This document shows, piece by piece, positions 56,433-64,000 of a stretch of DNA of 64,000 nucleotides. Position 1 is the stretch's first letter, and each line of letters starts with the position of its first letter. Position numbers and translations under genes: made by a program. The notes below the pieces were generated by a model. The model was not told the DNA's origin. It worked only from the letters and a program-made list of their open reading frames with translations, and ran no database searches. The stretch is from Niveibacterium sp. 24ML. Lineage in GTDB: Bacteria > Pseudomonadota > Gammaproteobacteria > Burkholderiales > Rhodocyclaceae. Where the stretch lies: positions 42,392-106,391 of the forward strand of contig NZ_JAPFHA010000018.1 in assembly GCF_026586805.1 (NCBI RefSeq), read 5' to 3'.

Positions 56433-59400
56433 GGTTCAGCCCGTGTTGTGCGCTGCGCGCTTTGCGAATGATTTCCTGCATGGGTTCGAACTGGAATTTT
56501 CGTGCCAGGTCGCGCATCACGCGAACGAATTCAAGGTAAGCCGCGTCATGGTTTTCGAGCGTGCTCAGGGTGTCGAGGATGCCACGCAGATAGCCTAGCG
56601 TGATCGCTGATTCCAGCGCTGCGAGGGCGGCTTCGTCAGGGTAGCGCATCGGCGTTGGGGGCGCGGGTTTGGGGGAGTCTGGCCGGGCCGGCGACTCGGT
56701 GCTGACCCACTCGAGCGCGAGCTTGTTGCCGATCCAGTCCAGCAGATGCTGCACCCGCAGCGGCTTGACGAGGAAGTCCTCGGCCGGCAAACCGACCTCG
56801 TTTTCGAGTCCGCGGTCGAAGGCGTTTGCCGAGAGCACGGCGAACCTGGCGTCGCAGCCTTGCTCGCGCAGGCGACGAAGGGTTTCCCAGCCGTCGATGC
56901 CGGGCATTGCCAGATCCATGAAGACGAGGTGGGGTTTGAACTCGCTTGCACGCTCGAGGCATTCGTAGCCGTTGGCCGCCTCGGCAAGCTCGAAACCGAG
57001 CGGCGCGAGGATGCTGCTGAGCAGTTCGCGGTCGACCCGTTCATTGTCCACGATCAGGATGCGGCGCCGCACGCCCACATAGCCCACGCGATGCGCATGC
57101 GCGCGCGCACGCACCGCCTGCAGGCCATGCACCTGCGGCACGAAGAGCCGAACCAGGAAGGTGCTGCCGTGGCCGAGTTTGCTGCTCACCGAAAGCTCGC
57201 CGCCCATCAGGTCGGTCAGCATGCGGGTGATGGTCAGGCCGAGCCCGGTGCCGCCGGCGCCCCCCTGGCTGGCCGCCCGGCCGCGCGCAAAAGGCTCGAA
57301 GATGCGTTCGACTTCGTCGGGCGCGATGCCGGGGCCGCTGTCGATGATTTCGCACAGCGCCATCTCGCGCTGGTAGCGCAGGCGGAAGCGCACCTCGCCG
57401 CGCTGCGTGAACTTCACCGCGTTGCCAAGCAGGTTGATGAGGATCTGGCGCAGCCGCTTTTCATCTGCCCGCACCACCGGAGGCAACTCGCCGATCTGCT
57501 CGAAGTGAAAGGCAAGGCCCTTGTTGTGGGCCTGCAGTTCGAACATCGCCACGATCTGCGAAATGAATGCGGGGAAGTCGAGCGCGCGGATGTCGAGCGT
57601 GAGCTTGCCGCCTTCAATCCGCGCCAGATCCAGCGTGCCCTCGATCAATGAGAGCAAGTGGTCGCCGCTGCGCCGGATCACCGATACCGCCTGCCGCCGA
57701 TGCGGCGGTATCGCTTCGTCACCGTCAAGGATCTGTGCGTAGCCGAGGATGCTGTTGAGCGGCGTGCGCAGTTCGTGGCTGATCGCGGTGATGTGGCGGC
57801 TCTTGGCCAGGTTGGCCTGTTCCGCCACCTGCCGCGCCTTCTGCAACTGCTCGTCGGTGCGGCGGTGCGATGCAATTTCCTGCATCAGCGCCGCCGTCTG
57901 GCGGTTGGATTCTTCCTGCGCCACCTGCCGGCTCTTGTGCGTGAGCACCATCCACCAGGCCACCACACCGCTGACCAGCAGCAAGGCGGCAAACGCCTTG
58001 ATGAAGCTCTGCTGCAGATGGGGCAGCAGGGCGGCATCCACGCTGCTGATCACCACCCATTCGTTGTAGTAGAGCAGCCCCATCAGCAAGGCGAGGAAAG
58101 GCACGATACCTGCCATCAGCAGCAGGTAGTGCCCCAGCCCGGTATCCACATACGGCAGCACGGCGCGTGGCAACAGGCTGCGCAGCAGGCCATTCCACTG
58201 CGATGAGAGTCGCGCGTGCGGCTTGCACAGATCGTTACAGCGCGCGTCGAGCGAACAGCACAGTGAACAGATCGGCCCCTGGTAGGCGGGGCAGTGGGCG
58301 GTGTCGTCCGACTCGTACTCGCGATCGCAGATGCAGCAGCGGTGTGCGCCGGCGCTGCGCGGTTCGGCCGCGCGCGCAAGGTAGTACTTGCCGCCGGTGG
58401 CCCACGCAATCAACGGCGAGCAGACCAGCGCCGTGGTGATGGCGATGAAGGATGCGAAGGGCTGCAGCGCCGGGCCCAGCAGCCCCACCCAGGCCGAGAT
58501 GCTCACCGCCGAGGCGATCACCATGCTGCCTACGCCCACCGGGTTGATGTCGTACAGGTGGCTGCGCTTGAACTCGATGCCGCGCGGCGATAGCCCGAGC
58601 GGCTTGTTGATCACCAGATCCGCCACCACCGCCATCATCCAGCTGATTGCGATGTTCGAGTACAGCCCCAGTACCTGCCCCAGCGCCTGAAAGACATTCA
58701 GCTCCATCAGCATCAGCGCGATCAGCGTGTTGAACACCATCCACACCACCCGGCCGGGGTGGCTGTGGGTGAGCCGCGCGAAGAAGTTGGACCATGCCAG
58801 CGAACCGGCGTAGGCGTTGGTGACGTTGATCTTCAACTGCGAAATCACGACGAACAGCACGGTGGCCCACAGCGCCCAGCCCGGTGCGCTGAACACATGC
58901 GAGAAGCCGATCAGGTACATCTGGTTCGGGTCCACCGCCTTTTCGGCGGGCACCGCGTTGCGCAGCACCAGCCACGCCAGCAAGGCGCCCCCCAGCATCT
59001 TCGCCACGCCCAGCACGACCCAGCCGGGCCCGCCGATCACCACGCCCGCCAGCCAGCGCCAACGATTGGCGGCCGTGCGTTCGGGCATGAAGCGCAGGTA
59101 GTCCGCCTGCTCGCCCATCTGCGTAATCAGCGCGATGCCCACCGCCAGGGCAGTACCGAACAGCGGCACACTGAAGCTGCCACCTTGCCCATCAGCCCCG
59201 GGATAGTTCGCCAACCCCTTGAGCACAGTCGGCTCGTGCCACAGCACAAAGATGAAGGGCAGCGCCAGCAGGACCAGCCACACCGGTTGCGTGAGCGTCT
59301 GCAAGCGGCTGATTGTCGTGACGCCGTGCGTCACCAGCGGAATCACCACCAGCGCGCAGATCACATAACCCCATGCCGGCGGAATGCCGAAGGCCATCTC

Positions 59401-59856
59401 CAGCGCATAGGCCATGATCGCCGCCTCAAGCGCGAAGAAGATGAAGGTGAAGGAAGCGTAGATCAGCGAGGTGATCGTCGAGCCGATGTAGCCAAAACCT
59501 GCACCACGGGTGAGCAGATCCATGTCCAGCCCGTAGCGGGCGGCGTAGAAACTGATCGGCAAGCCGGCGAGGAAGATGATCAGTCCGGTCGCGATGATCG
59601 CAAACAGTGCATTGATGAAGCCCGCTTGCACCAACATGGTGGCGCCCACCGCCTCAAGCACCAAAAAGGACGCCACGCCAAAAGCCGTGTTCGCCACCCG
59701 CAACTCGCTCCAGCGGCGGAAGCTGCGCGGCGTGAAGCGCAGCGCATAGTCCTCCATGGTTTCGCGCGCGACCCAGCTGTTGTAATCGCGGCGGATCTTG
59801 ATCACCCGCTGCACGGGAGCGGGGGCTTGGGCTTCTTGTTGGATTTCGGGTGGCAT
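56419..59856 (-). CDS. NCS1 permease-histidine kinase-receiver fusion
   Basis: 1145 residues. Residues about 1-490 form an NCS1 nucleobase:cation symporter-like membrane domain (N-terminus IKIRRDYNSWVARETMEDYAL, then helices with GGPGWVVLGVAKMLGGAL, SQLKINVTNAYAGSLAWSNF). A cysteine cluster follows (Cys507/508/510 and later CPAYQGPICSLCC and CNDLCKPH), then two more helices (about 565-640). The kinase part has HisKA with His694 in ISHELRTPLNSILG, an HATPase domain with GTGLGLTITRML, a receiver with Asp981 in FMDLAMPGIDG, and a helical C-terminus. It looks like a transporter-type sensor (as CbrA is for SSS). The ligand may be a nucleobase, hydantoin or allantoin-like compound, but that is unproven. 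Confidence 0.9.
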   Translation of the reverse strand: MPPEIQQEAQAPAPVQRVIKIRRDYNSWVARETMEDYALRFTPRSFRRWSELRVANTAFGVASFLVLEAVGATMLVQAGFINALFAIIATGLIIFLAGLPISFYAARYGLDMDLLTRGAGFGYIGSTITSLIYASFTFIFFALEAAIMAYALEMAFGIPPAWGYVICALVVIPLVTHGVTTISRLQTLTQPVWLVLLALPFIFVLWHEPTVLKGLANYPGADGQGGSFSVPLFGTALAVGIALITQMGEQADYLRFMPERTAANRWRWLAGVVIGGPGWVVLGVAKMLGGALLAWLVLRNAVPAEKAVDPNQMYLIGFSHVFSAPGWALWATVLFVVISQLKINVTNAYAGSLAWSNFFARLTHSHPGRVVWMVFNTLIALMLMELNVFQALGQVLGLYSNIAISWMMAVVADLVINKPLGLSPRGIEFKRSHLYDINPVGVGSMVIASAVSISAWVGLLGPALQPFASFIAITTALVCSPLIAWATGGKYYLARAAEPRSAGAHRCCICDREYESDDTAHCPAYQGPICSLCCSLDARCNDLCKPHARLSSQWNGLLRSLLPRAVLPYVDTGLGHYLLLMAGIVPFLALLMGLLYYNEWVVISSVDAALLPHLQQSFIKAFAALLLVSGVVAWWMVLTHKSRQVAQEESNRQTAALMQEIASHRRTDEQLQKARQVAEQANLAKSRHITAISHELRTPLNSILGYAQILDGDEAIPPHRRQAVSVIRRSGDHLLSLIEGTLDLARIEGGKLTLDIRALDFPAFISQIVAMFELQAHNKGLAFHFEQIGELPPVVRADEKRLRQILINLLGNAVKFTQRGEVRFRLRYQREMALCEIIDSGPGIAPDEVERIFEPFARGRAASQGGAGGTGLGLTITRMLTDLMGGELSVSSKLGHGSTFLVRLFVPQVHGLQAVRARAHAHRVGYVGVRRRILIVDNERVDRELLSSILAPLGFELAEAANGYECLERASEFKPHLVFMDLAMPGIDGWETLRRLREQGCDARFAVLSANAFDRGLENEVGLPAEDFLVKPLRVQHLLDWIGNKLALEWVSTESPARPDSPKPAPPTPMRYPDEAALAALESAITLGYLRGILDTLSTLENHDAAYLEFVRVMRDLARKFQFEPMQEIIRKARSAQHGLNHADQ

Positions 59857-59981
59857 GGCTTGGGGGGACTAGCAAGCGGCGCGCCGGGCTTTGGCCTGTT
59901 TGGCGCTGGGCCTCTTGAAGCGCAACGCCTTGGCTCGCGATGTGCGCTGCCGGCTCGCGGCGGCCTTCCCGTTCAAGCCGG
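59787..59981. repeat. Direct repeat DR1 (5' end of NCS1-kinase gene and upstream)
   Basis: About 190 bases covering codons 1-23 of the NCS1-kinase gene and 110 bases upstream recur at 62377-62567 in the same orientation with scattered differences. Between the copies sits the S9 peptidase gene. The last bases (CCTTCCCGTTCAAGCCGGG) match the outer end of the composite repeat B. Confidence 0.8.
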
Positions 59982-60309
59982 GGTGGGACGCCGGACAACG
60001 CACCGTAGTGATCTGGTGGCGGGAGGATTTGACTTTGGGTTTCGCCGCGCCCAACCCAACCCAACCCAACCTACGGCCCTTGCATGGTCATCCTCCGCTG
60101 TCGTGGCCTCTTTCGCGAGGTTTGAATATGTCAGCCGGGTTTCTCTATTCGTTTGGCCATGCTGCCGGCTTGTGATCCATTGCCGCGCGGAGCAATAGCC
60201 ACATCAATAAGATCCAGTCTGAGCAGGAAGTTGAGCCACCCACGCCCCTTCAACCCTTGCCCGCCTATGCGCTGGATGCTGGCGATCGGCGGGCCATGAA
60301 AGAACTCCC
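59857..60309. other. Intergenic region with DR1 end and CCAAC tandem repeat
   Basis: 453 bases. It holds the upstream part of DR1 (to 59981), four perfect copies of CCAAC at 60051-60070, and the promoter region of the S9 peptidase. A 46-codon open frame ends over the peptidase start but has no start codon. No other feature seen. Confidence 0.5.
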
Positions 60310-62295
60310 ATGAGGTTTCTGTATTTCACGCTGACGCTGTGCTTGTTTGCCATGAACTCGACGACTCACGGCGCTTCGATTGAAGTCTCACCCCCGAGCG
60401 TGCCGGACTTCTTTGGCGAATCGGAGTCCGCGGTACTCGGCGCTGAACTTTCGCCAAGCGGCAAGCATCTCGCGATTCAACGGATCAACGGTGACGGCCG
60501 AACAGCATTGCTTGTTCTTGATACCGCAACGCTCAAATCGGTGCACACAGTTGCCAGCTTCAATGACGCCGATGTCAGCGATATGGGATGGATCAACGAC
60601 GACCGCTTGTACTACCGGACGTCGGTACGGGGCGGCGCATCATGGCGAGCAAATGGTGCGGTGTTCGCGGTAAATCGGGATGGTGAAAGCAGGAAGCAGT
60701 TGAGAACTGCGAGCGGTGGCTATGAGCAAGAGACTACTGGAACGACGATCAAGCGACGCATGTTGCCGTGGGATTACCAGATTGAGGGCTCGTTCCACGA
60801 TGGTTCCGACGACGTGCTGGTGAGCCGCTTGATTGTTGATCGGGCTGTTTGGGAAATTACGGCAGAACGCTTGTTCAGGCTAAACACCAAGACGCTGGAA
60901 CTGCGTGATCTGCTTGATGGAAAACAGCCAGAGCGGATCTCTCGCTGGACTTTAAATGCGCAAAACGAAGTGGTGGCGGGCGAGGCATGGGATAAGGGGC
61001 GTCATCGCATCCATATCAGAGAAGGCCAGGCTTGGCGCACGATTGGGGATTTCGATGCCTTCTCGGGTGAAGGCTTTCAGCCCAAATTCGTAATCGGCAA
61101 GGACCTTTATGTAACGGCCTCCAAAGGGGATTTAGGCGCAATTTACAAACTTGGTCGAGAGGCAGGAAAACCCGAAGGTGAAGCGATCATCGAAATCGAA
61201 GGGTACGACTTCAATGGATATCCCATATTTGATCGCCGCGCCAATCGATTGCTTGGCTTCCGCCATCTCAGCGACGCGTGGGGCACAACGTGGACCGACC
61301 CCAAGATGGTCAGTATTCAGAAGAGCGTGGACGAGTACCTGCCGACTACGATCAACCATCTCGCATGTGGTAACTGCAGCGAGTCGCCTGCCTATCTGAT
61401 CAGCGCCGTATCTGACCGCCAGCCTGTGTCATTCTGGCTAGTGGGCGGGGCGAACGACAAACCGCGGTTCCTTGGGGCATCACGCCCGTCAATCAAACCG
61501 CAGCAGGTTGGGACCCGAGAACTCCATCGCTTTGTGGCGAGAGACGGACTATCGATCCCCGTGTACCTGACACTGCCTGCTGGTGAGAGCAAGGCACCGC
61601 GTCCTGCCGTTGTCCTTGTCCATGGCGGCCCGTGGGCGAGGGGTGCTACTTGGGAGTGGTCCGATGAGGCACAGTTCCTCGCATCGAGGGGCTATGTCGT
61701 CATTGAACCCGAGTTTCGCGGAAGCACCGGTTTTGGCTTTGCACACTTCAAAGCAGGCTGGAAGCAATGGGGACTTGCAATGCAGGATGACTTGGCTGAT
61801 GCAGCCAAGTGGGCCATTGCCAGTGGCGTCGCGGATCCTAAACGCATGGCAATCGCAGGGGCTAGCTACGGAGGCTACGCCACATTGATGGGGTTGGCGA
61901 AGAACCCAGAATTGTTTCGCTGCGGTTTTGAATGGGTGGGGGTTTCAGACATTCGATACCTGTATCAGGATCGGCTGAGTGACATCTCGTCGGATGCTCG
62001 GAACTATGACCTAAAGGTTTTGATTGGGGATCCAGATCGCGATGCCGACATGTTGAAGAGTGTCTCTCCAGTGAATTTTGCGGCGCAGATCAAGCAACCG
62101 CTCCTCATGGCCTATGGGCGAGAGGATTCCAGAGTCGCGATAGAGCACGGCAACGCGATGTATGCAGCGATCCGCGAGCACAATCCACTTGCCGATCTCG
62201 TTGTCTACCAGGATGAAGGTCACGGTTGGGCAATGAGCAAAACACGGATCGACTTCTGGGCTAGGGTCGAAGCCTTCTTGAAGAAGAATCTGTAA
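60310..62295 (+). CDS. S9-family prolyl oligopeptidase (secreted)
   Basis: 661 residues. A signal peptide (1-23; RFLYFTLTLCLFAMNSTTHG) exports it. The middle (about 45-380) is a beta-propeller-like domain. The C-terminal alpha/beta-hydrolase (about 400-660) has the nucleophile Ser519 in GASYGGY, Asp606 in GREDSRV and His638 in DEGHGW, the classical S9 triad. It probably cleaves peptides in the periplasm. GC content and codon use are visibly lower than in neighbouring genes, and it is bracketed by DR1/DR2, which suggests acquisition. No ribosome site stands out. Confidence 0.92.
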   Translation: MRFLYFTLTLCLFAMNSTTHGASIEVSPPSVPDFFGESESAVLGAELSPSGKHLAIQRINGDGRTALLVLDTATLKSVHTVASFNDADVSDMGWINDDRLYYRTSVRGGASWRANGAVFAVNRDGESRKQLRTASGGYEQETTGTTIKRRMLPWDYQIEGSFHDGSDDVLVSRLIVDRAVWEITAERLFRLNTKTLELRDLLDGKQPERISRWTLNAQNEVVAGEAWDKGRHRIHIREGQAWRTIGDFDAFSGEGFQPKFVIGKDLYVTASKGDLGAIYKLGREAGKPEGEAIIEIEGYDFNGYPIFDRRANRLLGFRHLSDAWGTTWTDPKMVSIQKSVDEYLPTTINHLACGNCSESPAYLISAVSDRQPVSFWLVGGANDKPRFLGASRPSIKPQQVGTRELHRFVARDGLSIPVYLTLPAGESKAPRPAVVLVHGGPWARGATWEWSDEAQFLASRGYVVIEPEFRGSTGFGFAHFKAGWKQWGLAMQDDLADAAKWAIASGVADPKRMAIAGASYGGYATLMGLAKNPELFRCGFEWVGVSDIRYLYQDRLSDISSDARNYDLKVLIGDPDRDADMLKSVSPVNFAAQIKQPLLMAYGREDSRVAIEHGNAMYAAIREHNPLADLVVYQDEGHGWAMSKTRIDFWARVEAFLKKNL

Positions 62296-62376
62296 GCATT
62301 TGATTTGGCGGCCATGATGGTCTGCCAGAGACCGACAGCGCGAAGCACGTCATCGCCTCGCCGGCAATGCGACGGC

Positions 62377-62446
62377 CGCGGCGGATCTTGATTACCCGCT
62401 GCACGGGGTCGGGGGCTTGGGTTTCTTGTTGGATTTCGGGTGGCAT
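62377..62446 (-). pseudogene. Truncated copy of the NCS1-kinase 5' end
   Basis: The first 23 codons of this frame (MPPEIQQETQAPDPVQRVIK) match the NCS1-kinase N-terminus (MPPEIQQEAQAPAPVQRVIK) almost exactly. After codon 23 the similarity fades and no permease sequence follows. It is a leftover 5' fragment within DR2. Confidence 0.7.
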
Positions 62447-62567
62447 GGCTTGGGGGGACTAGCAAGCGGCGCGCTGGGCGCGTGCTGGTGCTTCGTGTCG
62501 CGAAGCTCAACGCTTTGGCTTGCGATCTGCGCTGCCGGTCTGCGGCGGCCTTCCCGCTCAAGCCGGG
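62377..62567. repeat. Direct repeat DR2
   Basis: Second copy of the 190-base segment (see DR1 at 59787-59981), including a fragment of the kinase start and its upstream region. It ends inside the terminal inverted repeat of composite repeat B, which begins at 62553. Confidence 0.8.
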
Positions 62568-63193
62568 ACCCGCCCCGGCGGGCGGGGTACTTTCTTTGTG
62601 CGAACAAAGAAAGTACCCAAAGAAAGTCGCCCCGCTTCAACGCCCCTTGCTGCGCAAGGGGTGCCCTGCGCTGCTCGAAGCATCGGGTGGCTGCGGAACT
62701 CGGCCCTGTGGGCCTCAAACAGTCCTCGCCACCGCCGCTACGCGTCGGAACCCGATGCTTCTGCGCTGCTCGGCGTTTCAGAGGGGATTGGAAAAGCGTC
62801 GACGTTTAACCGTTGTGCTCCTCATGCAGCGCGGATGCAGGCCTCCGGCCGGAATCCGGGAGCTGCGTTTGAGTTGGGCTCCGCTTCGCTGCATCGACGC
62901 CACGAATGCGCAACGCACGTTGAAACACCGACGGTTTTGACCTTGGGTCCCGTCGAGAGCGCCGAGCCGCGCAGCGGGGTCGGGGGATCGGCGCGCAGCG
63001 CCGACGGCGAGGACTGTCTGAGCGGCGGGCTTAGTCCGGCGCGAGTTCCGCAGCCGCCCGACTTCGCGAGCAGCGCAGGGAAGTCAGACACGCAGTGTCT
63101 GACCGCGAACGCCGGGCGGCACTCTTTGCTTACTTTCTGGTGCTGTTGCCAGAAAGTAAGACGCCCGCCGGGGCGGGACCCGGCTTGAGCGGG
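62553..63193. repeat. Composite structured repeat B
   Basis: Inverted copy of repeat A. Terminal inverted repeats of 32 bp (62553-62584 and 63162-63193) differ at one position. Inside each end lies a hairpin: 62586-62617 with a 14-bp stem from GGTACTTTCTTTGT, and 63129-63160 with a 12-bp stem CTTACTTTCTGG/CCAGAAAGTAAG. The half-units face each other around a centre with a REP-like block (62831-62860). The inner GTCAGACAC/GTGTCTGAC stem takes the place that CCCCTTGC/GCAAGGGG has in the opposite half. Non-coding; predicted long frames here are not genes. Confidence 0.85.
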
Positions 63194-63251
63194 CAGGCCG
63201 TGGCAACGCGATACGGCTAATCGCAAGCCGAATCGCAGGGCTTCGCCGTGC

Positions 63252-63716
63252 TCAGCCCAGCCGACGGCACTTTAAAAACGCAATCGATGCTGCAATCACG
63301 AGCAGAGCAACAAGAGAGCCAAGTGCCCGATCGAGGGTCCGCCCAAGCATTTCGAATGTCCGAATACGCCCGACAATTTGGTCGTAGGACATATTCGGAA
63401 CGACTACACCGTCAATGGCTAGCTGATAGACGCTCCCGCGAGGATCTTTCTGCGCGACAGCCGGATCGATCCACATGGTCCCTACGGGCGAGGTGGCAAT
63501 GTCTATTGTTCTACCGAGACTTCGATCAACGAGTTCTTTCGAAACGAACGGCGCGGCGCGTTTGCCATCTCTTATTAATCGGTAGCACGAATTCACGGGA
63601 TTTCGACCGCCGAAATAGCAGCGATCCACAACAACTCGCCCACTAATCACAGTCAGGTTGGCAAACGGTGCAGCCGTCCTGGCGGGTAGCCATCGAAGCA
63701 CGCCGAACCAAAGCAC
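63252..63716 (-). CDS. Orphan membrane protein of unknown function
   Basis: 154 residues starting with GTG. A soluble N-terminal part with VVVDRCYFGGRNPVNSCYRL and VDRSLGRTIDIATSPVGTMW is followed by one C-terminal helix (ALGSLVALLVIAASIAFL). GC content is below the window average, like the S9 peptidase, and it lies between repeat B and an IS. No family recognised. The start is uncertain. Confidence 0.5.
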   Translation of the reverse strand: MLWFGVLRWLPARTAAPFANLTVISGRVVVDRCYFGGRNPVNSCYRLIRDGKRAAPFVSKELVDRSLGRTIDIATSPVGTMWIDPAVAQKDPRGSVYQLAIDGVVVPNMSYDQIVGRIRTFEMLGRTLDRALGSLVALLVIAASIAFLKCRRLG

Positions 63717-63778
63717 GGCGGCTATCGCGATTGCAATTCCTCAAAGACGCGCAGCGGTGATCCAGCCTTTGCGTACTA

Positions 63779-64000
63779 GGGGCTGTTGACAATCACTTGA
63801 CGTCGAAATGCCATCGGGATGCATTCGCAAATTTTCCGTTTACGTTCAATCGCTTACAAAGGGGCTGTTCACGCATGGCTGCTTGTGCTCATATCCTGAC
63901 TTTTGAGTGGAGTCAGGATGGTACGCATGTGGCTGCGGGATGATCAATTTGAGCGGATCGCCGCACAGTTGCCGGGCAAGGCCAGCGATCCGGGACGTAC
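63779..64000 (+). mobile_element. IS5-family insertion sequence, left end (partial)
   Basis: Begins at or after GGGGCTGTTGACAATC, right after CTAG, a YTAR-type target site typical of IS5. A second similar start, GGGGCTGTTCACGC, at 63861 could be the true end. The window stops inside the transposase gene, so the other end is not seen. Confidence 0.55.
63918..64000 (+). CDS. IS5-family transposase (N-terminal fragment)
   Basis: Visible product MVRMWLRDDQFERIAAQLPG followed by KASDPGRT, a close match to the N-terminus of IS5/IS427-group transposases. The ATG lies inside a stem (ATCCTGAC 63893-63900 / GTCAGGAT 63912-63919), which could hold back translation. The gene continues past the window edge. 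Confidence 0.85.
   Translation, partial: MVRMWLRDDQFERIAAQLPGKASDPGR

Noticed and set aside
60177..60313. 46-codon frame ending on the S9 peptidase start
   Set aside because: The ATGA overlap is suggestive, but there is no start codon and no ribosome site.
62520..63188. 222-codon frame through composite repeat B
   Set aside because: The frame reads the repeat; its peptides are the known kind produced by translating such repeats.

Overview
The window reads as a chromosomal segment of a GC-rich betaproteobacterium. The closest fit is a Rhodocyclales-type genome (Azoarcus/Thauera/Uliginosibacterium-like). The reasons are the ribE-ribBA-ribH-nusB...thiL-pgpA-pncC gene order, a long-form LeuA, urtABCDE plus an interleaved urease operon, and several c-di-GMP and two-component signalling genes. 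Genus assignment is inference only. No rRNA, tRNA or CRISPR array was seen.

Layout. (1) 1-7.3 kb, minus strand: a tightly coupled housekeeping operon, many genes overlapping by ATGA/GTGA/TTGA. It carries riboflavin synthesis (ribE, ribBA with a degenerate RibA half, ribH), nusB, an acetyltransferase, a HAD phosphatase, thiL, an EamA transporter, pgpA and pncC. (2) 7.5-14.2 kb: a BvgS-like sensor kinase (two periplasmic solute-binding domains, receiver, HPt), an acyltransferase and a PAS sensor kinase. (3) 14.4-27.1 kb: metabolism and regulation. This includes threonine dehydratase, an rRNA methyltransferase, hemJ, a ferredoxin-type reductase, two HDOD proteins, a small cytochrome c, and leuA preceded by two leucine-rich leader ORFs and a strong hairpin. 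(4) 27.2-35.7 kb, minus strand: the urease operon ureD-A-(97 aa protein)-GNAT-B-C-GNAT-lysE-E-F-[repeat]-G-J. It is interrupted by a 0.65-kb structured repeat between ureF and ureG and by an inverted repeat that adds a tail to UreB. (5) 35.9-37.4 kb: queF and two small genes. (6) 37.7-45.3 kb, minus strand: a signalling operon of two HD-GYP response regulators flanking a 1717-aa soluble hybrid kinase. (7) 45.6-51.9 kb, minus strand: the urea ABC transporter urtABCDE with one unknown gene. (8) 52.1-55.2 kb, plus strand: a diguanylate cyclase, nudC and a TPR-like membrane protein. (9) 55.5-59.9 kb, minus strand: an NCS1 permease fused to a hybrid histidine kinase, with a LuxR-type response regulator. 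(10) 59.9-64 kb: an accessory region of lower GC. It has an S9 peptidase flanked by a 190-bp direct repeat derived from the kinase 5' end, a second copy of the structured repeat, an orphan membrane protein and the start of an IS5-family element.

How it fits together: urtABCDE imports urea, urease (with the ureDEFGJ maturation proteins) hydrolyses it, and the NCS1-kinase and HD-GYP systems nearby may sense nitrogen compounds or the environment. That last link is inference from position.

The most unusual observation is the pair of composite repeats (28.5-29.2 kb and 62.6-63.2 kb). They are built from inverted half-units in which the hairpins change sequence but keep perfect pairing.
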